From assembly GCF_003058325.1 (NCBI RefSeq), contig NZ_CP028844.1, forward strand, positions 660,001 through 724,000: 64,000 bases of DNA, written 5' to 3'. This DNA comes from Methylobacterium currus. GTDB taxonomy: Bacteria > Pseudomonadota > Alphaproteobacteria > Rhizobiales > Beijerinckiaceae. Positions within the stretch are counted from its first letter, which is position 1. Each line of letters opens with the position of its first letter. Positions 1-8,179 of the stretch are shown here, piece by piece. A model generated the notes under the pieces. That model did not search any database. It was not told the DNA's origin and saw only the letters and a list, made by a program, of their open reading frames with translations. The translations under genes were made by a program, and so were the position numbers.

Positions 1-220
1 TCAACGAGAATGTTCTTTTTATGGAACAGTTTGAAAGACAATAGGTTTTCATTCACGCGCCACGCCGGAGCACAATCACAATGCTACGGCCGGTTTCTAG
101 GCCATCGACTCGCACGCAACCGGTTTTCGTTCTTTAAAACAAACGGCGCGATGGCGTGCGGTCTGGCGCGCCGCCGTCGCGTGGCGCAGGATGCGGGCCT
201 GGACCATCCGGAGAGCGCCG

Positions 221-760
221 ATGTCGGACGAGCCCCACGATCACGCCCAAGATCACTCCCACTCCCATGCCCCCGATCACGCCCACGATCACGCCCACGA
301 GGCGCCGCGCTGGAAGCACGACGGCGTCCGGGTGATCACCGGCGACAAGCTGGACCCCAATACGGCGCAGACCCCCGGGATGTTCCGTCAGGCGGCGATC
401 AACCACGCGCGGGTCGGAGCGCAGAAGATCTGGGCCGGCACGGTGGCAATCGAGCCCGATGCCAAGACCGGCGTGCATCATCACGGGGCGCTCGAGAGCG
501 TGATCTACGTGGTGCGCGGCCGCGCCCGGATGCGTTGGGGCGAGCGGCTCGAATTCGTGGCCGAGGCAGGCCCGGGCGACTTCATCTACGTGCCTCCTTA
601 CGTCCCCCACCAAGAGATCAACGCTTCGCCGGACGAGGCGCTGGAATGCGTGCTGGTGCGCTCCGACAACGAGGCGGTGGTGGTCAACATCACCGACATC
701 GAGCCCGTGGAACGGCCGGAAGCGGTCTACTGGGTCGACCCGATTCACAAGCATCCGTGA
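221..760 (+). CDS. His-rich N-terminus cupin-domain protein
   Basis: A single-domain cupin of about 179 residues. Seen: the first 30 residues are rich in HDH/HSH repeats typical of metal-binding tails, followed by a conserved beta-barrel with HHH-(x)-E (VHHHGALESVIYVVRGRARM) and a second motif (PGDFIYVPPYVPHQEIN). These are the two cupin metal-ligand motifs, so a mononuclear metal site is likely. The ATG at 221 is preceded by a GGAGAG Shine-Dalgarno; an in-frame ATG at 191 would add ten arginine-rich residues and looks less likely. The His-rich tail suggests metal loading or buffering, but the substrate cannot be told from sequence. It stands alone on the chromosomal side of the tRNA-Ser locus. 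Confidence 0.8.
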   Translation: MSDEPHDHAQDHSHSHAPDHAHDHAHEAPRWKHDGVRVITGDKLDPNTAQTPGMFRQAAINHARVGAQKIWAGTVAIEPDAKTGVHHHGALESVIYVVRGRARMRWGERLEFVAEAGPGDFIYVPPYVPHQEINASPDEALECVLVRSDNEAVVVNITDIEPVERPEAVYWVDPIHKHP

Positions 761-1066
761 CCGCACCGGCGCTGCGCGAGGGTGACAACGCGGGAGAGTA
801 ATCGCGGTTCCATGCCGCAGGATTGGGTCAGCCCACAGTCTCCCGCGGGCCGATGTCGCAGGTTTCGCCCCGGTCGTACCCTCGTTTCATTGCTCCGGCA
901 CCGGATCGGCGGGACGGCGGCGGGGCCCGGCGCCCGGCAGGACAGTGGCCCCGGCGCATCACGTCTCGTGACGACTTGGATGCTGGGGATTTCCTGCCTG
1001 CGCTTAACCGCCTGTTAAGCACGCCGGGTGACCCTGGGGGTAATTCCAGATTGTCCCGAGGTTCCC
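761..1066. other. Intergenic region, nothing recognised
   Basis: About 300 bases without a convincing gene. The open frames here are GC-rich shadows. A run reading GGGTGACCCTGGGGG sits before the next gene, but I cannot assign it. Confidence 0.5.
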
Positions 1067-1411
1067 ATGCCCGCGCAGCAGGCCCGCCTGCCCTTTTCCG
1101 ACGACTGCCCGGTCTCTCTCGACGTACTCGGCACGCTCTATCGCGGCGACGCCGAGCTGGTGGACACGGTCCTCTCCGAGATCCCGTCGGCGACCCGCGC
1201 CCGTCTCGCGACCTACCTGTACGGCAAGAGCCACCTTCACGCCCTCGGGTTGCGGGTCGCCTCCGCCTGCACCGAGACCGACCTCGTGCGGGTGGCCGGA
1301 ACCGCCGGGGCGGTGCTGTTCGCCCAATCCCGCGCCGCACCGCGGGCCCCCGAGATCCGCCATTCCGGCCAGCGCCGCATCAGCCTCGCAGGCAGCCGCT
1401 CCGTCGCCTGA
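1067..1411 (+). CDS. Conserved small hypothetical protein
   Basis: A 114-residue soluble protein without a domain I can name. It begins MPAQQARLPFSDDCPVSL, and its mostly helical centre contains STRARLATYLYGKSHLHALGL. The C-terminal 25 residues are basic and low-complexity. An in-frame start at 1028 exists, but the ATG at 1067 gives the more natural N-terminus. It lies between the cupin gene and tRNA-Ser on the stable side of the integration site. Function unknown. Confidence 0.55.
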   Translation: MPAQQARLPFSDDCPVSLDVLGTLYRGDAELVDTVLSEIPSATRARLATYLYGKSHLHALGLRVASACTETDLVRVAGTAGAVLFAQSRAAPRAPEIRHSGQRRISLAGSRSVA

Positions 1412-1500
1412 CGGCAAATTTCGGTTTCTCGCCGATCCCCGCTTGTGGTCCGTCGAGAACCCGTGCTAATGCCCCGCCTGCGCTGGCGACGGCGCGCCGC

Positions 1501-1590
1501 GGAGAGGTGGCAGAGCGGTTGAATGCACCGCACTCGAAATGCGGCATGGGCGCAAGTCCATCGGGGGTTCGAATCCCTCCCTCTCCGCCA
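1501..1590 (+). tRNA. tRNA-Ser (CGA anticodon)
   Basis: Acceptor stem GGAGAGG (1501-1507) pairs with CCTCTCC (1580-1586), followed by discriminator G and an encoded CCA at 1588-1590. The anticodon stem CCGCA/TGCGG encloses loop CTCGAAA with anticodon CGA at 1535-1537. A long variable arm (class II) and T-loop GTTCGAATC fit tRNA-Ser. Its 3' end is the integration target for the neighbouring integrase: the last bases recur at 58761-58778 and, in shorter form, at 6212-6224. Confidence 0.95.
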
Positions 1591-1591
1591 A
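1574..1591. repeat. attL-like core: 3' end of tRNA-Ser
   Basis: The 18 bases tccctccctctccgccaa end the tRNA-Ser gene and are repeated exactly at 58761-58778. A 13-base part (1580-1592) is repeated at 6212-6224. Integrase genes lie just downstream of this copy and of the 58761 copy, the usual geometry for tRNA-targeted islands. Confidence 0.75.
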
Positions 1592-1655
1592 GCTTGCTAA
1601 AAGCTCAATCATTCCGGTAAGTTGCTGTCCCGCAACGGTTTCGTACGGCCCGCTT

Positions 1656-1676
1656 GGTACAAACGGGTGGTACAAA
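1656..1676 (+). repeat. Integrase arm-type repeat pair (left)
   Basis: GGTACAAA at 1656-1663 and again at 1669-1676, separated by CGGGT. The second copy runs into the integrase start codon (the A of ATG is base 1676), so integrase binding here could also repress its own gene. The same two-copy motif with the same 5-base spacer occurs at 58678-58698, at a mirrored distance from the other core repeat. Confidence 0.6.
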
Positions 1677-3208
1677 TGCCCCTGCCGATGGCCCGTCCCT
1701 GGAAGCACCACAACGGCGTCTACTACGCTCGCAAGGGCGTGCCAGCTCACCTGCGCCCGCTGGTCGGCAAGTGGACCGTGATGGTCAGCCTCGGGACGAA
1801 GGACCCCGACGAAGCCCGCCGGCTGCACCCCGAGGCGATCCGCGAGATCGAGGAATGGCTGGCCGCGCTTGAGGCTGGCCCGAAGGCGCTAAGCGAGCGA
1901 GAGGCCCACGAACTCGCCTCCCCTGTCCGCGACGACTGGGTAGCCCCCCACCGCGACAATCCGAGCCGCAACCCATGGCGGACCGATCTCTTCGAGCGCC
2001 TGTGGCGGAATAGGAGGGCCGGCCTGTGGGGTCGGCCAGACCTGATTCATCAGGTCCTCCACGGCGAGTACGCCGACCGCGGCGAGGACGGGATGGAAGT
2101 GCTCTGCTACGAGCACGCCGATCAGCTCATTGAAGCGAAGGGACTGGTCGTCGATAAGGACGGTCGTCGCACCCTCGCCAAGGCGGTCGGGGCGGCACTC
2201 CAGCGCGCCAGCCTGACCCTAGAGCGATTCGCGCTTGGCGATGTGGGTGACGAAGCACCGCCTGTGCGACCCCGCTTTGCAGCCTCTGTGCCCGCCGCCA
2301 AGGCCTCGCCGTCGAAGGTCGAGTTCGATGAGCTCGTGAAAGGTTGGGCCGCCGAGCGCAAACCGGCCGAGAAGACGCTTTACGATTGGAAGCGCGTGAT
2401 GGTGCAGCTCGCCGAATTTCTTGGGCATCGCGATGCAGCCCGGGTCACGAGTGAGGATCTGATCGCCTGGAAGAACAGCCTCGTCGGATCCGGGCTTGCC
2501 GCGAAAACCATCCGCGAAAGTCGTTTGGCGCCCGTTCGGGCGATTCTGCGATGGGGCGTCGACAACCGCCGGCTCACCGATAATGCTGCCGAGCGGATCA
2601 CGATCAGCGTCAAGCAGAAACCGGGTCAGGGTAAGCGTGGCTTCAAGGACGCTGAGGCTGCCCAGATCCTGCAGGCGGCGGCCACAGAGAACGATCCCGT
2701 GAAGCGGTGGGTGCCACTCGTCTGCGCGTACTCGGGTGCGCGGCTGTCGGAGGTGTGCCAGCTTCGCGTCCAGGATATCAGCGAGGTCGACGGGATCCCC
2801 GTCATGCACTTCGATGCCGAGGCCGGGTCGCTGAAGAATGTCGGCTCGGAGCGGACGGTGCCCCTGCACTCCGCGCTCATCACGGCCGGCTTCCTCGACT
2901 TCGTACGCCGCCAGAAGGCTGGGCCTTTGTTCCCAGATTTGCCGCCAGATAAGTTCGGCAAGCGCGGTGGCAACGGCACCAAGATCCTCGGTCGATGGGT
3001 GCGCGGGCTCGGCCTGACCGATCCACGCCTCGCCCCGAATCACTCATGGCGGCACCGCTTTAAAACCCTAGCGCGAAATCATGGCCTTGCTAGCGATGTC
3101 ACTGATGCGATCACCGGCCATGCGCATCGAACGGTTGGAGATGGATATGGCCAGTATGACGTTCAGGCGATGAAGAGAGAAATAGAAAAAATTCCTAGAT
3201 TACAATGA
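1676..3208 (+). CDS. int: Tyrosine-recombinase integrase
   Basis: A 510-residue site-specific recombinase that would insert and excise the island at tRNA-Ser. Seen: an N-terminal region starting MPLPMARPWKHHNGVYYARKG, of the type found in Rhizobiales island integrases (DUF6538-like). A SAM-like core-binding domain follows in the middle. The C-terminal catalytic domain has ARLSEVCQL (first catalytic Arg), HSWRHRFKT (His-x-x-Arg), a GHA box (ITGHAHRTV) and a terminal YGQYDV that can supply the Tyr nucleophile. The ATG at 1676 gives the conserved N-terminus; the frame stays open back to 1622. It starts 85 bp after the tRNA and overlaps an arm-type repeat. Looks intact. Confidence 0.88.
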   Translation: MPLPMARPWKHHNGVYYARKGVPAHLRPLVGKWTVMVSLGTKDPDEARRLHPEAIREIEEWLAALEAGPKALSEREAHELASPVRDDWVAPHRDNPSRNPWRTDLFERLWRNRRAGLWGRPDLIHQVLHGEYADRGEDGMEVLCYEHADQLIEAKGLVVDKDGRRTLAKAVGAALQRASLTLERFALGDVGDEAPPVRPRFAASVPAAKASPSKVEFDELVKGWAAERKPAEKTLYDWKRVMVQLAEFLGHRDAARVTSEDLIAWKNSLVGSGLAAKTIRESRLAPVRAILRWGVDNRRLTDNAAERITISVKQKPGQGKRGFKDAEAAQILQAAATENDPVKRWVPLVCAYSGARLSEVCQLRVQDISEVDGIPVMHFDAEAGSLKNVGSERTVPLHSALITAGFLDFVRRQKAGPLFPDLPPDKFGKRGGNGTKILGRWVRGLGLTDPRLAPNHSWRHRFKTLARNHGLASDVTDAITGHAHRTVGDGYGQYDVQAMKREIEKIPRLQ

Positions 3209-3651
3209 GGAATTGCGCATGGCGCCCATCTGCGTGCGCGGCTGCGCGCCCTGGCGGGTGAGCGATGCCTGTTAGGCTAGCACTGCCTTTTGACAATGCC
3301 CGCCCGTGAGGGGATCGCGCCCAACCACCAGAAGCTGCAAGGCCTCTTTGGCAAAAACACCTATAAGTGCTTCGCTACGGTGGTTCAGCGTGTTTGTAGT
3401 GCCCGCCCGCATCTTAACGGAAAGCGTTAAAGTCTATAACTCGATTAGGGTCAAAAGTGGCTTGCATTTGCGTGCAAACGACAAAACTCAAGCAATTATA
3501 AGCTAAGCGCAGAGATATTGTGTTCTCCAAATAGCTGATGCCCAACTGTTGAAATGACGTTAGATTTTAATTGCGTCGCAATTGGCCAAGCCCTTAATAT
3601 GGGTAGCTTTCGATTCGGCCTGTCGTGGCCATAGATTTTGAGCTCCGCACC
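3209..3651. other. AT-richer intergenic region
   Basis: About 440 bases between the integrase and the ATPase gene, clearly AT-richer than the flanks. No gene, hairpin or promoter that I can support. The composition matches the ATPase gene and points to shared foreign origin. Confidence 0.5.
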
Positions 3652-5352
3652 ATGATTAAAGCTGTATCAGTTGAGAATTTCATGCGTATAGACCAGCGAG
3701 TTGACATAGATCTGAATCCAGTAACTATATTGGTTGGCGGCAATGGATCTGGAAAGTCATCCATCTTGAAGGCCATTCACTGGGCTGTGCGCTGCGCAAC
3801 ATTGAAGGATTGGCGAGACAACACCTCGCTTGATAGAATGGATTATACCCCAAGCCGCGCATTCCAAGAATTGGCACACAAAAAACGCATACAAAGCAAG
3901 GATCATCTTCCAAAAATAAAAGTCGGGTTTATCGACGATAGCGGCGAAGAAACTATTATCAATATAAGCTCGGCGCGTAATGATGCAGGTGCTAAGGCGC
4001 CTATCATCGGACCATTGGCGCGATCTCTAACGCAAGAAACACCTCAAACTGCCTATATTCCAGGTCTAGCAGGATTGGCAGAGGTTGAGACGGTCCTAGC
4101 TGCTCCGGTGCTGCATCGTCGAGCAGCCTCGGGTGAAGGGGGATCGGTACTACGCCATATCATACTTGATTTAGCCGGAGGCAGCGCCAGCGAGGAGACA
4201 GAGCATCGCCATCTTTCAGAGTTGTCTAGCTGGGTATCTAGGGTTTTGCCAGAGTCTCAATTTTGGGTGAAATTTGACAGGTTGCGAGACGTAAGTATAG
4301 AAGCATTATTTTATACGCCTGATATGAAAGAGACAGGTCGTTCAGTTGCTAATCAGCGCCGTCCTCTTGAAATGGCTGGCACGGGATATTTGCAGGTTGT
4401 TCAGATATTTGCCTATCTATTAAAATTCAAACCGAAGTTGCTCCTTATAGACGAGCCTGATGCTCACCTTCATCCGAGCACTCAGGAGCGTCTGATAAAG
4501 GCTTTAGAGGAGGCGGCTGCGGAATTTCCTGAGACAAAATTTATCTTGAGCACTCATTCGCCGCACCTTGTGAGAGCAGCAAGTTCCCTATCTCGCGTTC
4601 ATTGGATGGAAAACGGTCATCTCCGTGCCGACTCAGAGGATAAGATTAGGCTTCGTATGGGCTGGGGAGCTTTAGATAAGGGTTTGATTCTGTTTACTGA
4701 AGACGAAGACATGTCCTATTTAAAGTCTATTATCTCTCAGTGGCCGGATCTTGATCGAAAAATTCTCCTCTGGCCTACTTTTGGGCATGGAGGTATCCCA
4801 AGCGGAGATTCTCTGAATAAGCTTCGTAGTAGCCTAGGTATTCCGGTCTTCGTTCACCGGGACCGGGACTTTATGTCAGACAATGATATCAATCATTGGC
4901 GTGAGGCCAAGGGTTTTGCCAGATGTGATATTCCATCCTGGGTACCCTCTGGCGCCGACATAGAGTCGCTTTTCTGTGATCCATCTCACATTGAAAATAC
5001 GATGGGTTTTGATCCAGCTGAAGCGCAAGTAATATTTCAGAATGCATTAGCCTCTTTCGCCGAAGACCAGGTGGAGCGCGATTTCACAGGCGCTCTTGAC
5101 TCTGCTGTCAGATCGCTTCCGATTGAAAATCGAAGCCTTCCGGGGCCTCGATGGCGTGAACTTGGGGGATTTGGCCGCCACACGATCAAAGGAAAGCTTC
5201 TCCTTAGTGCCATTGAAAATGAAATAAAGATTCGGCTTCGTGGTGGACCAGAGGCTAGAAGATTGGCTCTTCTGCCTAAGCTTCGTCGCCCTCATACAGG
5301 ATGCGTGATAGCAGGAGATCTTCGTAGCGCATTGGAGGTGGCACTTGCTTGA
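3652..5352 (+). CDS. OLD-like AAA ATPase with TOPRIM-type C-terminus
   Basis: A 566-residue ABC/SMC-type ATPase. Seen: Walker A GGNGSGKS (residues 29-36), a signature-like MAGTGYLQ (about 241), Walker B LLLIDEPD (263-270) followed by AHLHPSTQ, and H-loop STHSPH (300-305). The C-terminal third has a TOPRIM-like pattern, FTEDED (from 348) and later HRDRD (402-406), as in OLD-family nucleases. Proteins of this architecture are often anti-phage or plasmid-exclusion nucleases, alone or with a partner helicase; no partner is found here. The start chosen (MIKAVSVENF) matches the usual beta-strand opening; an upstream ATG at 3625 is possible. Codon use and low GC differ sharply from neighbours. It is the only intact cargo between the integrase and the 6212 att-like repeat. 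Confidence 0.8.
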   Translation: MIKAVSVENFMRIDQRVDIDLNPVTILVGGNGSGKSSILKAIHWAVRCATLKDWRDNTSLDRMDYTPSRAFQELAHKKRIQSKDHLPKIKVGFIDDSGEETIINISSARNDAGAKAPIIGPLARSLTQETPQTAYIPGLAGLAEVETVLAAPVLHRRAASGEGGSVLRHIILDLAGGSASEETEHRHLSELSSWVSRVLPESQFWVKFDRLRDVSIEALFYTPDMKETGRSVANQRRPLEMAGTGYLQVVQIFAYLLKFKPKLLLIDEPDAHLHPSTQERLIKALEEAAAEFPETKFILSTHSPHLVRAASSLSRVHWMENGHLRADSEDKIRLRMGWGALDKGLILFTEDEDMSYLKSIISQWPDLDRKILLWPTFGHGGIPSGDSLNKLRSSLGIPVFVHRDRDFMSDNDINHWREAKGFARCDIPSWVPSGADIESLFCDPSHIENTMGFDPAEAQVIFQNALASFAEDQVERDFTGALDSAVRSLPIENRSLPGPRWRELGGFGRHTIKGKLLLSAIENEIKIRLRGGPEARRLALLPKLRRPHTGCVIAGDLRSALEVALA

Positions 5353-5376
5353 ACATGGCGCCTATTTTTTCATGAT

Positions 5377-5741
5377 TTATAGGACGGTGACGGCGAAGCC
5401 GATGGCACTCATGAAGATAACAGCTATTTTCCGTAGCGAGTTGCGATGACACGCCAGTCTTCCAGGCGAGGCCAAAGCCGATCGCCGATATGGCTATTGT
5501 TGTAGGTTCCAGCTGGACAGGTAACTCGGGCCTCGTTGCTCTTGGTCGGGATCGCCGACCGCGTTCCGGTGGCCCAGGTCGCGTCGAAGAAGCCGTGGCT
5601 GGAGCAGTCACGCTCAGCCACGACCCATTTAAGAACGCCTGGGAGTCGACCGAGCAGCGAGAGAGCGTCGGGCAGTTCTTGCACCTGACCGGCTGTGGAG
5701 CGGAAGCTAACAGGCAGCCTCGCCAATCGACCCAAGCGCAA
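5377..5741 (-). pseudogene. Decayed IS5-family transposase, C-terminal part
   Basis: The minus-strand frame contains LPDALSLLGRLPG, IPTKSNEARV, NNSHIGDRLWPRLEDWRVIATRYGK and, after a one-base slip near 5425, FMSAIGFAVTVL followed by a stop at 5377-5379. This is the degraded equivalent of the IS5-family C-terminus (IP-K-R ... RHKIENMFGRLKDWRRIATRYD ... FMSAI). Catalytic residues upstream are lost and no terminal repeats were found. A relic of an insertion next to the ATPase gene. Confidence 0.6.
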
Positions 5742-6211
5742 AATTTGGTGCCAAACCTGCTACGCGAGCGGCCAAGAGCTTCACGTTCTCTCGCTCAACT
5801 CCAACCCCCCGTTCTTGCCACGGGTGGCGCGCTGAGCCGCCAACGGTTTCGTATGTTGCACAACGTCGGTAGTAGCCTACGGCCAACCTTGTGCAGCCTG
5901 AGAGTCCTGTTAAGTTGCCAAGCTATTTTTACCGAGCAGGTGTCAAGGATCAAGGGGGGCATAATGATATAATCCCCCGGGGAATTCATCGATATCGCAG
6001 ATTACGTGAGCGGCAGTATCGTTGAGTGTAGCTCATTGATAAAGAACTTGATTTAGATATTATTCTATGTGATAATATAGATATTGAGCGGCTGATTGGC
6101 GCGCGGCGCTGAAGCTGATCGATGTGAACTACGGAGCCCTTTAATGCACCAGCGACCCCCCTCCCCCGCTCGGCGTCGATCGCCGCCCGGCCAGGGTACG
6201 CTCAACTTCAG
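5742..6211. other. Intergenic, composition boundary
   Basis: No gene supported. It holds a GGGGG-N14-CCCCC hairpin near 5955-5979. Base composition changes from AT-rich to the high-GC pattern of the rest of the window at about 6100-6130, just before the att-like repeat. Confidence 0.45.
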
Positions 6212-6224
6212 CCTCTCCGCCAAG
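6212..6224. repeat. Short att-like repeat of the tRNA-Ser end
   Basis: cctctccgccaag is identical to tRNA bases 1580-1592. Only 13 bases match, but it sits at the AT/GC composition boundary and runs straight into a strong terminator, as expected for the original end of a tRNA gene displaced by a 4.6 kb insertion. Confidence 0.45.
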
Positions 6225-6248
6225 GCCCCCGCTCCGGGGGCCTTCTTC
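6222..6248 (+). terminator. Intrinsic terminator (possibly native to tRNA-Ser)
   Basis: Stem aaggccccc (6222-6230), loop gctcc, stem gggggcctt (6236-6244), then a T-rich tail. No + strand gene ends just before it. It directly follows the tRNA-end repeat, which makes the displaced tRNA-Ser its best parent. Confidence 0.7.
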
Positions 6249-6265
6249 GTTTCAGGAGCACTCTG

Positions 6266-6919
6266 ATGAGTGGCAAAGCTGCTCTCCAGCTCGTCGCCGA
6301 AGTGCCGCTGCGGCCCATGACACCGGCGCTCGTCCTGTTCGGCCGCGATGATGCCGGCCGGCCCCGTGCCGCTTGGTTCGATGCCAGCGAAGCCAAGCTC
6401 GCGGCGCAAGCGGCCGAGGTGATGAACCTCCAGGTGGTGCAGCTCGCCGACGACGAGCAGCGCGCCTTTGCCGATCAATTCACACACGGCCGGCTGTTCG
6501 GCAGCGGCCGCGCCTTCATTCCCTACATCCGGCGCGAGCTCTTCCCCCGCCTTCTCGAACTCGCCGGCGTGCAGGTGGATCCAGACGGCGCGGGCTTGGC
6601 GCCTGCTGCCGAGGATGGCCCGCCCACGGCGACGCAAGAGCCGGAACGAGGAAAGCTGCCCTGTGCGACGGTGGCAGCCCCTCCGCCGCCCGCTCCGCCC
6701 GGCCCCTTCGTCGGGCACAAGCTGCCTCGCGACCGTGACGAGATCGGACTGGGCAGCATCGTGCTCGCCCATGAGGGGGCCGACGAGGGCTGGTGGGAGG
6801 CGGAGGTGATCGGGATCAACGGCACCGTTCATTCGCTCCGCTGGCGCGACTACCCGACCCAGCCCACCATCCTGCGCCGCGCCGACGAACTCGCGCTGCT
6901 GCCACCCGCTAAAGCCTAG
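6266..6919 (+). CDS. Conserved hypothetical protein
   Basis: A 217-residue soluble protein. Residues about 1-105 form one domain (PALVLFGRDDAGRPRAAWFDASEAKLAAQAAEVMNL opening, VFGSGRAF-like turn). A proline/alanine-rich linker (about 110-150) follows, then a C-terminal 60-residue domain with EGWWEAEVIGINGTVHSLRWRDYP that resembles a small beta-barrel. I do not recognise the family. It heads a run of three small + strand genes (6266, 7022, 7362). Confidence 0.65.
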   Translation: MSGKAALQLVAEVPLRPMTPALVLFGRDDAGRPRAAWFDASEAKLAAQAAEVMNLQVVQLADDEQRAFADQFTHGRLFGSGRAFIPYIRRELFPRLLELAGVQVDPDGAGLAPAAEDGPPTATQEPERGKLPCATVAAPPPPAPPGPFVGHKLPRDRDEIGLGSIVLAHEGADEGWWEAEVIGINGTVHSLRWRDYPTQPTILRRADELALLPPAKA

Positions 6920-7021
6920 CCGTTCCGTGCCCCGCACCCGAGCCACAGAGGCTGGCTCGGGTGCCCAGCGGCAGGCCGCCCCGCGCCGCCGCTTAACCTC
7001 CTTCCGACATTCGAGGCTCCT

Positions 7022-7360
7022 ATGCTGACCACCGTCCTCGACGTGGATCGCACCCGCGCGCTCAACGACATCCTCCGCCGCTCCCTCTCGGGCGGCCTGC
7101 TGATGCTGACCGCCGGCGTCATCGCCCTCGGCCGCGAGCGCCAGCAGACCATTCTCGACGCCATCGCCGCCTACGACAATTTCACACCCGACAACGATCC
7201 CCGCGGCGAACACGACTTCGGTGCGCTCGAGGTTGCAGGCGAGCGGGTGTTCTTCAAGATCGACTACTACGACCGCGCGATGACGGGGCACTCCCCGGAT
7301 CCGGCCGACAGCAGCATCACGACGCGGATGCTGACCGTCATGCTCGCCGGGGAATACTGA
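7022..7360 (+). CDS. DUF3768 family protein
   Basis: A 112-residue protein carrying the diagnostic DUF3768 motifs: ALNDILRRS, MLTAGVIAL, YDNFTPDNDPRGEHDFGALEV and FFKIDYYDRAM followed by SPDPADSSITTRMLTVML. The family is common on plasmids and islands of Hyphomicrobiales; its function is unknown. Length is normal. The next gene starts one base after its stop, so the two are probably co-transcribed. Confidence 0.85.
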   Translation: MLTTVLDVDRTRALNDILRRSLSGGLLMLTAGVIALGRERQQTILDAIAAYDNFTPDNDPRGEHDFGALEVAGERVFFKIDYYDRAMTGHSPDPADSSITTRMLTVMLAGEY

Positions 7361-7361
7361 C

Positions 7362-7751
7362 GTGGCCGGACGCAGACTGGCGGCTTCGGCCATCCCCACC
7401 CCCGGGCCGTGGCTGGTGCGCGGCGAGGCCGAACCGGGAGCATCGCCCGCGCAAAACATGCTCGGGGTCGAGCCAGCGGCCGAGGACCGGCCAGGTGGCT
7501 GGCCCTACTTCATCCGGCGGGATGCACCCGTCGAGCCCGGCGGCTGCCCGCTGCACATCGCCACCGGCATCCAGCGGCTCGCCGACGCTCAGCTCCTGGC
7601 CGCCGCGCCGGACCTCGCGGAACGGCTGCTCGCGCTGCTCACTGCGCCCGCACTCCGAGCACGCGATCTCGACGCCCGGACCCGCGCGGCGATCGACGCA
7701 GCTTGGGCGCTTCTCATCCGAGTTGCCCCGCAACTGGAGATCGGCGCGTGA
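7362..7751 (+). CDS. Hypothetical protein
   Basis: A 129-residue protein with GTG start immediately after the DUF3768 stop. Seen: TPGPWLVRGEAE near the start and a helical C-terminal half (QRLADAQLLAAAPDLAERLLALL). The TPGPW...ADAQLLAAAPDL layout recalls short phage/plasmid-associated proteins with a WxxxAPDL ending. No function can be proposed. Confidence 0.6.
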   Translation: MAGRRLAASAIPTPGPWLVRGEAEPGASPAQNMLGVEPAAEDRPGGWPYFIRRDAPVEPGGCPLHIATGIQRLADAQLLAAAPDLAERLLALLTAPALRARDLDARTRAAIDAAWALLIRVAPQLEIGA

Positions 7752-7801
7752 GGTGTCCCGCGCTCCAAGCGCAACCGGCATCCTCAACTCGGTGTCGAGG
7801 T

Positions 7802-8068
7802 TCACCCGGACTTCGCGCGCCGCCCGGCCCGCAATGGCATTGGCGGCTCGGCCCCGGCTTCGGGTTCGATGAACAGCGCCGCGACCGGCACCGCCAGGGC
7901 GACCGCCATCGCCTCCAGCGTCGAGATCGTCACGTTCTCCGAGCCGCGCTCGACCCGCCCGACATAGGCGCGGTCGATGCCGGCCGCGAGGGCCAGTCGC
8001 TCCTGCGAGAGGCCCTTGGCAACGCGCAGCCGCCGCAGATTCCAGCCGATAAGTGCTCGCACCTCCAT
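7802..8068 (-). CDS. XRE-type helix-turn-helix regulator
   Basis: An 88-residue protein that is almost entirely one HTH_3 domain: NLRRLRVAKGLSQERLALAAGIDRAYVGRVERGSENVTISTLEAMAVAL. This DNA-binding fold acts as a dimer, usually repressing its own or a divergent gene. The ATG at 8068 gives a canonical start; the frame remains open to 8254 but the extra residues are not protein-like. It diverges from the 8180 gene with a 111-bp gap, so that gene is its likeliest target. Confidence 0.85.
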   Translation of the reverse strand: MEVRALIGWNLRRLRVAKGLSQERLALAAGIDRAYVGRVERGSENVTISTLEAMAVALAVPVAALFIEPEAGAEPPMPLRAGRRAKSG

Positions 8069-8179
8069 GGCGCGAGAGAGCCAGTCCGCGGCTTGACAAT
8101 CGACGGACCAACAGTCCCACATTCCGATTATCCAAGGGCTCGGCCGCAGGCCGTTGGCCCGCTCCACGGAACCTCCGCC

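Noticed and set aside
10..801. 263-residue + strand open frame over the cupin gene
   Set aside because: Arginine-rich shadow of the cupin frame; no domain and no ribosome site.
5955..5979. GGGGG-N14-CCCCC hairpin as a terminator
   Set aside because: No gene ends nearby and no T-tract follows; left as a note only.
6065..7459. 464-residue minus-strand open frame
   Set aside because: Antisense to two convincing + strand genes including DUF3768; low-complexity composition.
7409..8179. N-terminal extension of the coiled-coil protein
   Set aside because: Overlaps the 7362 gene and the HTH gene; residues are not protein-like. Start moved to 8180.
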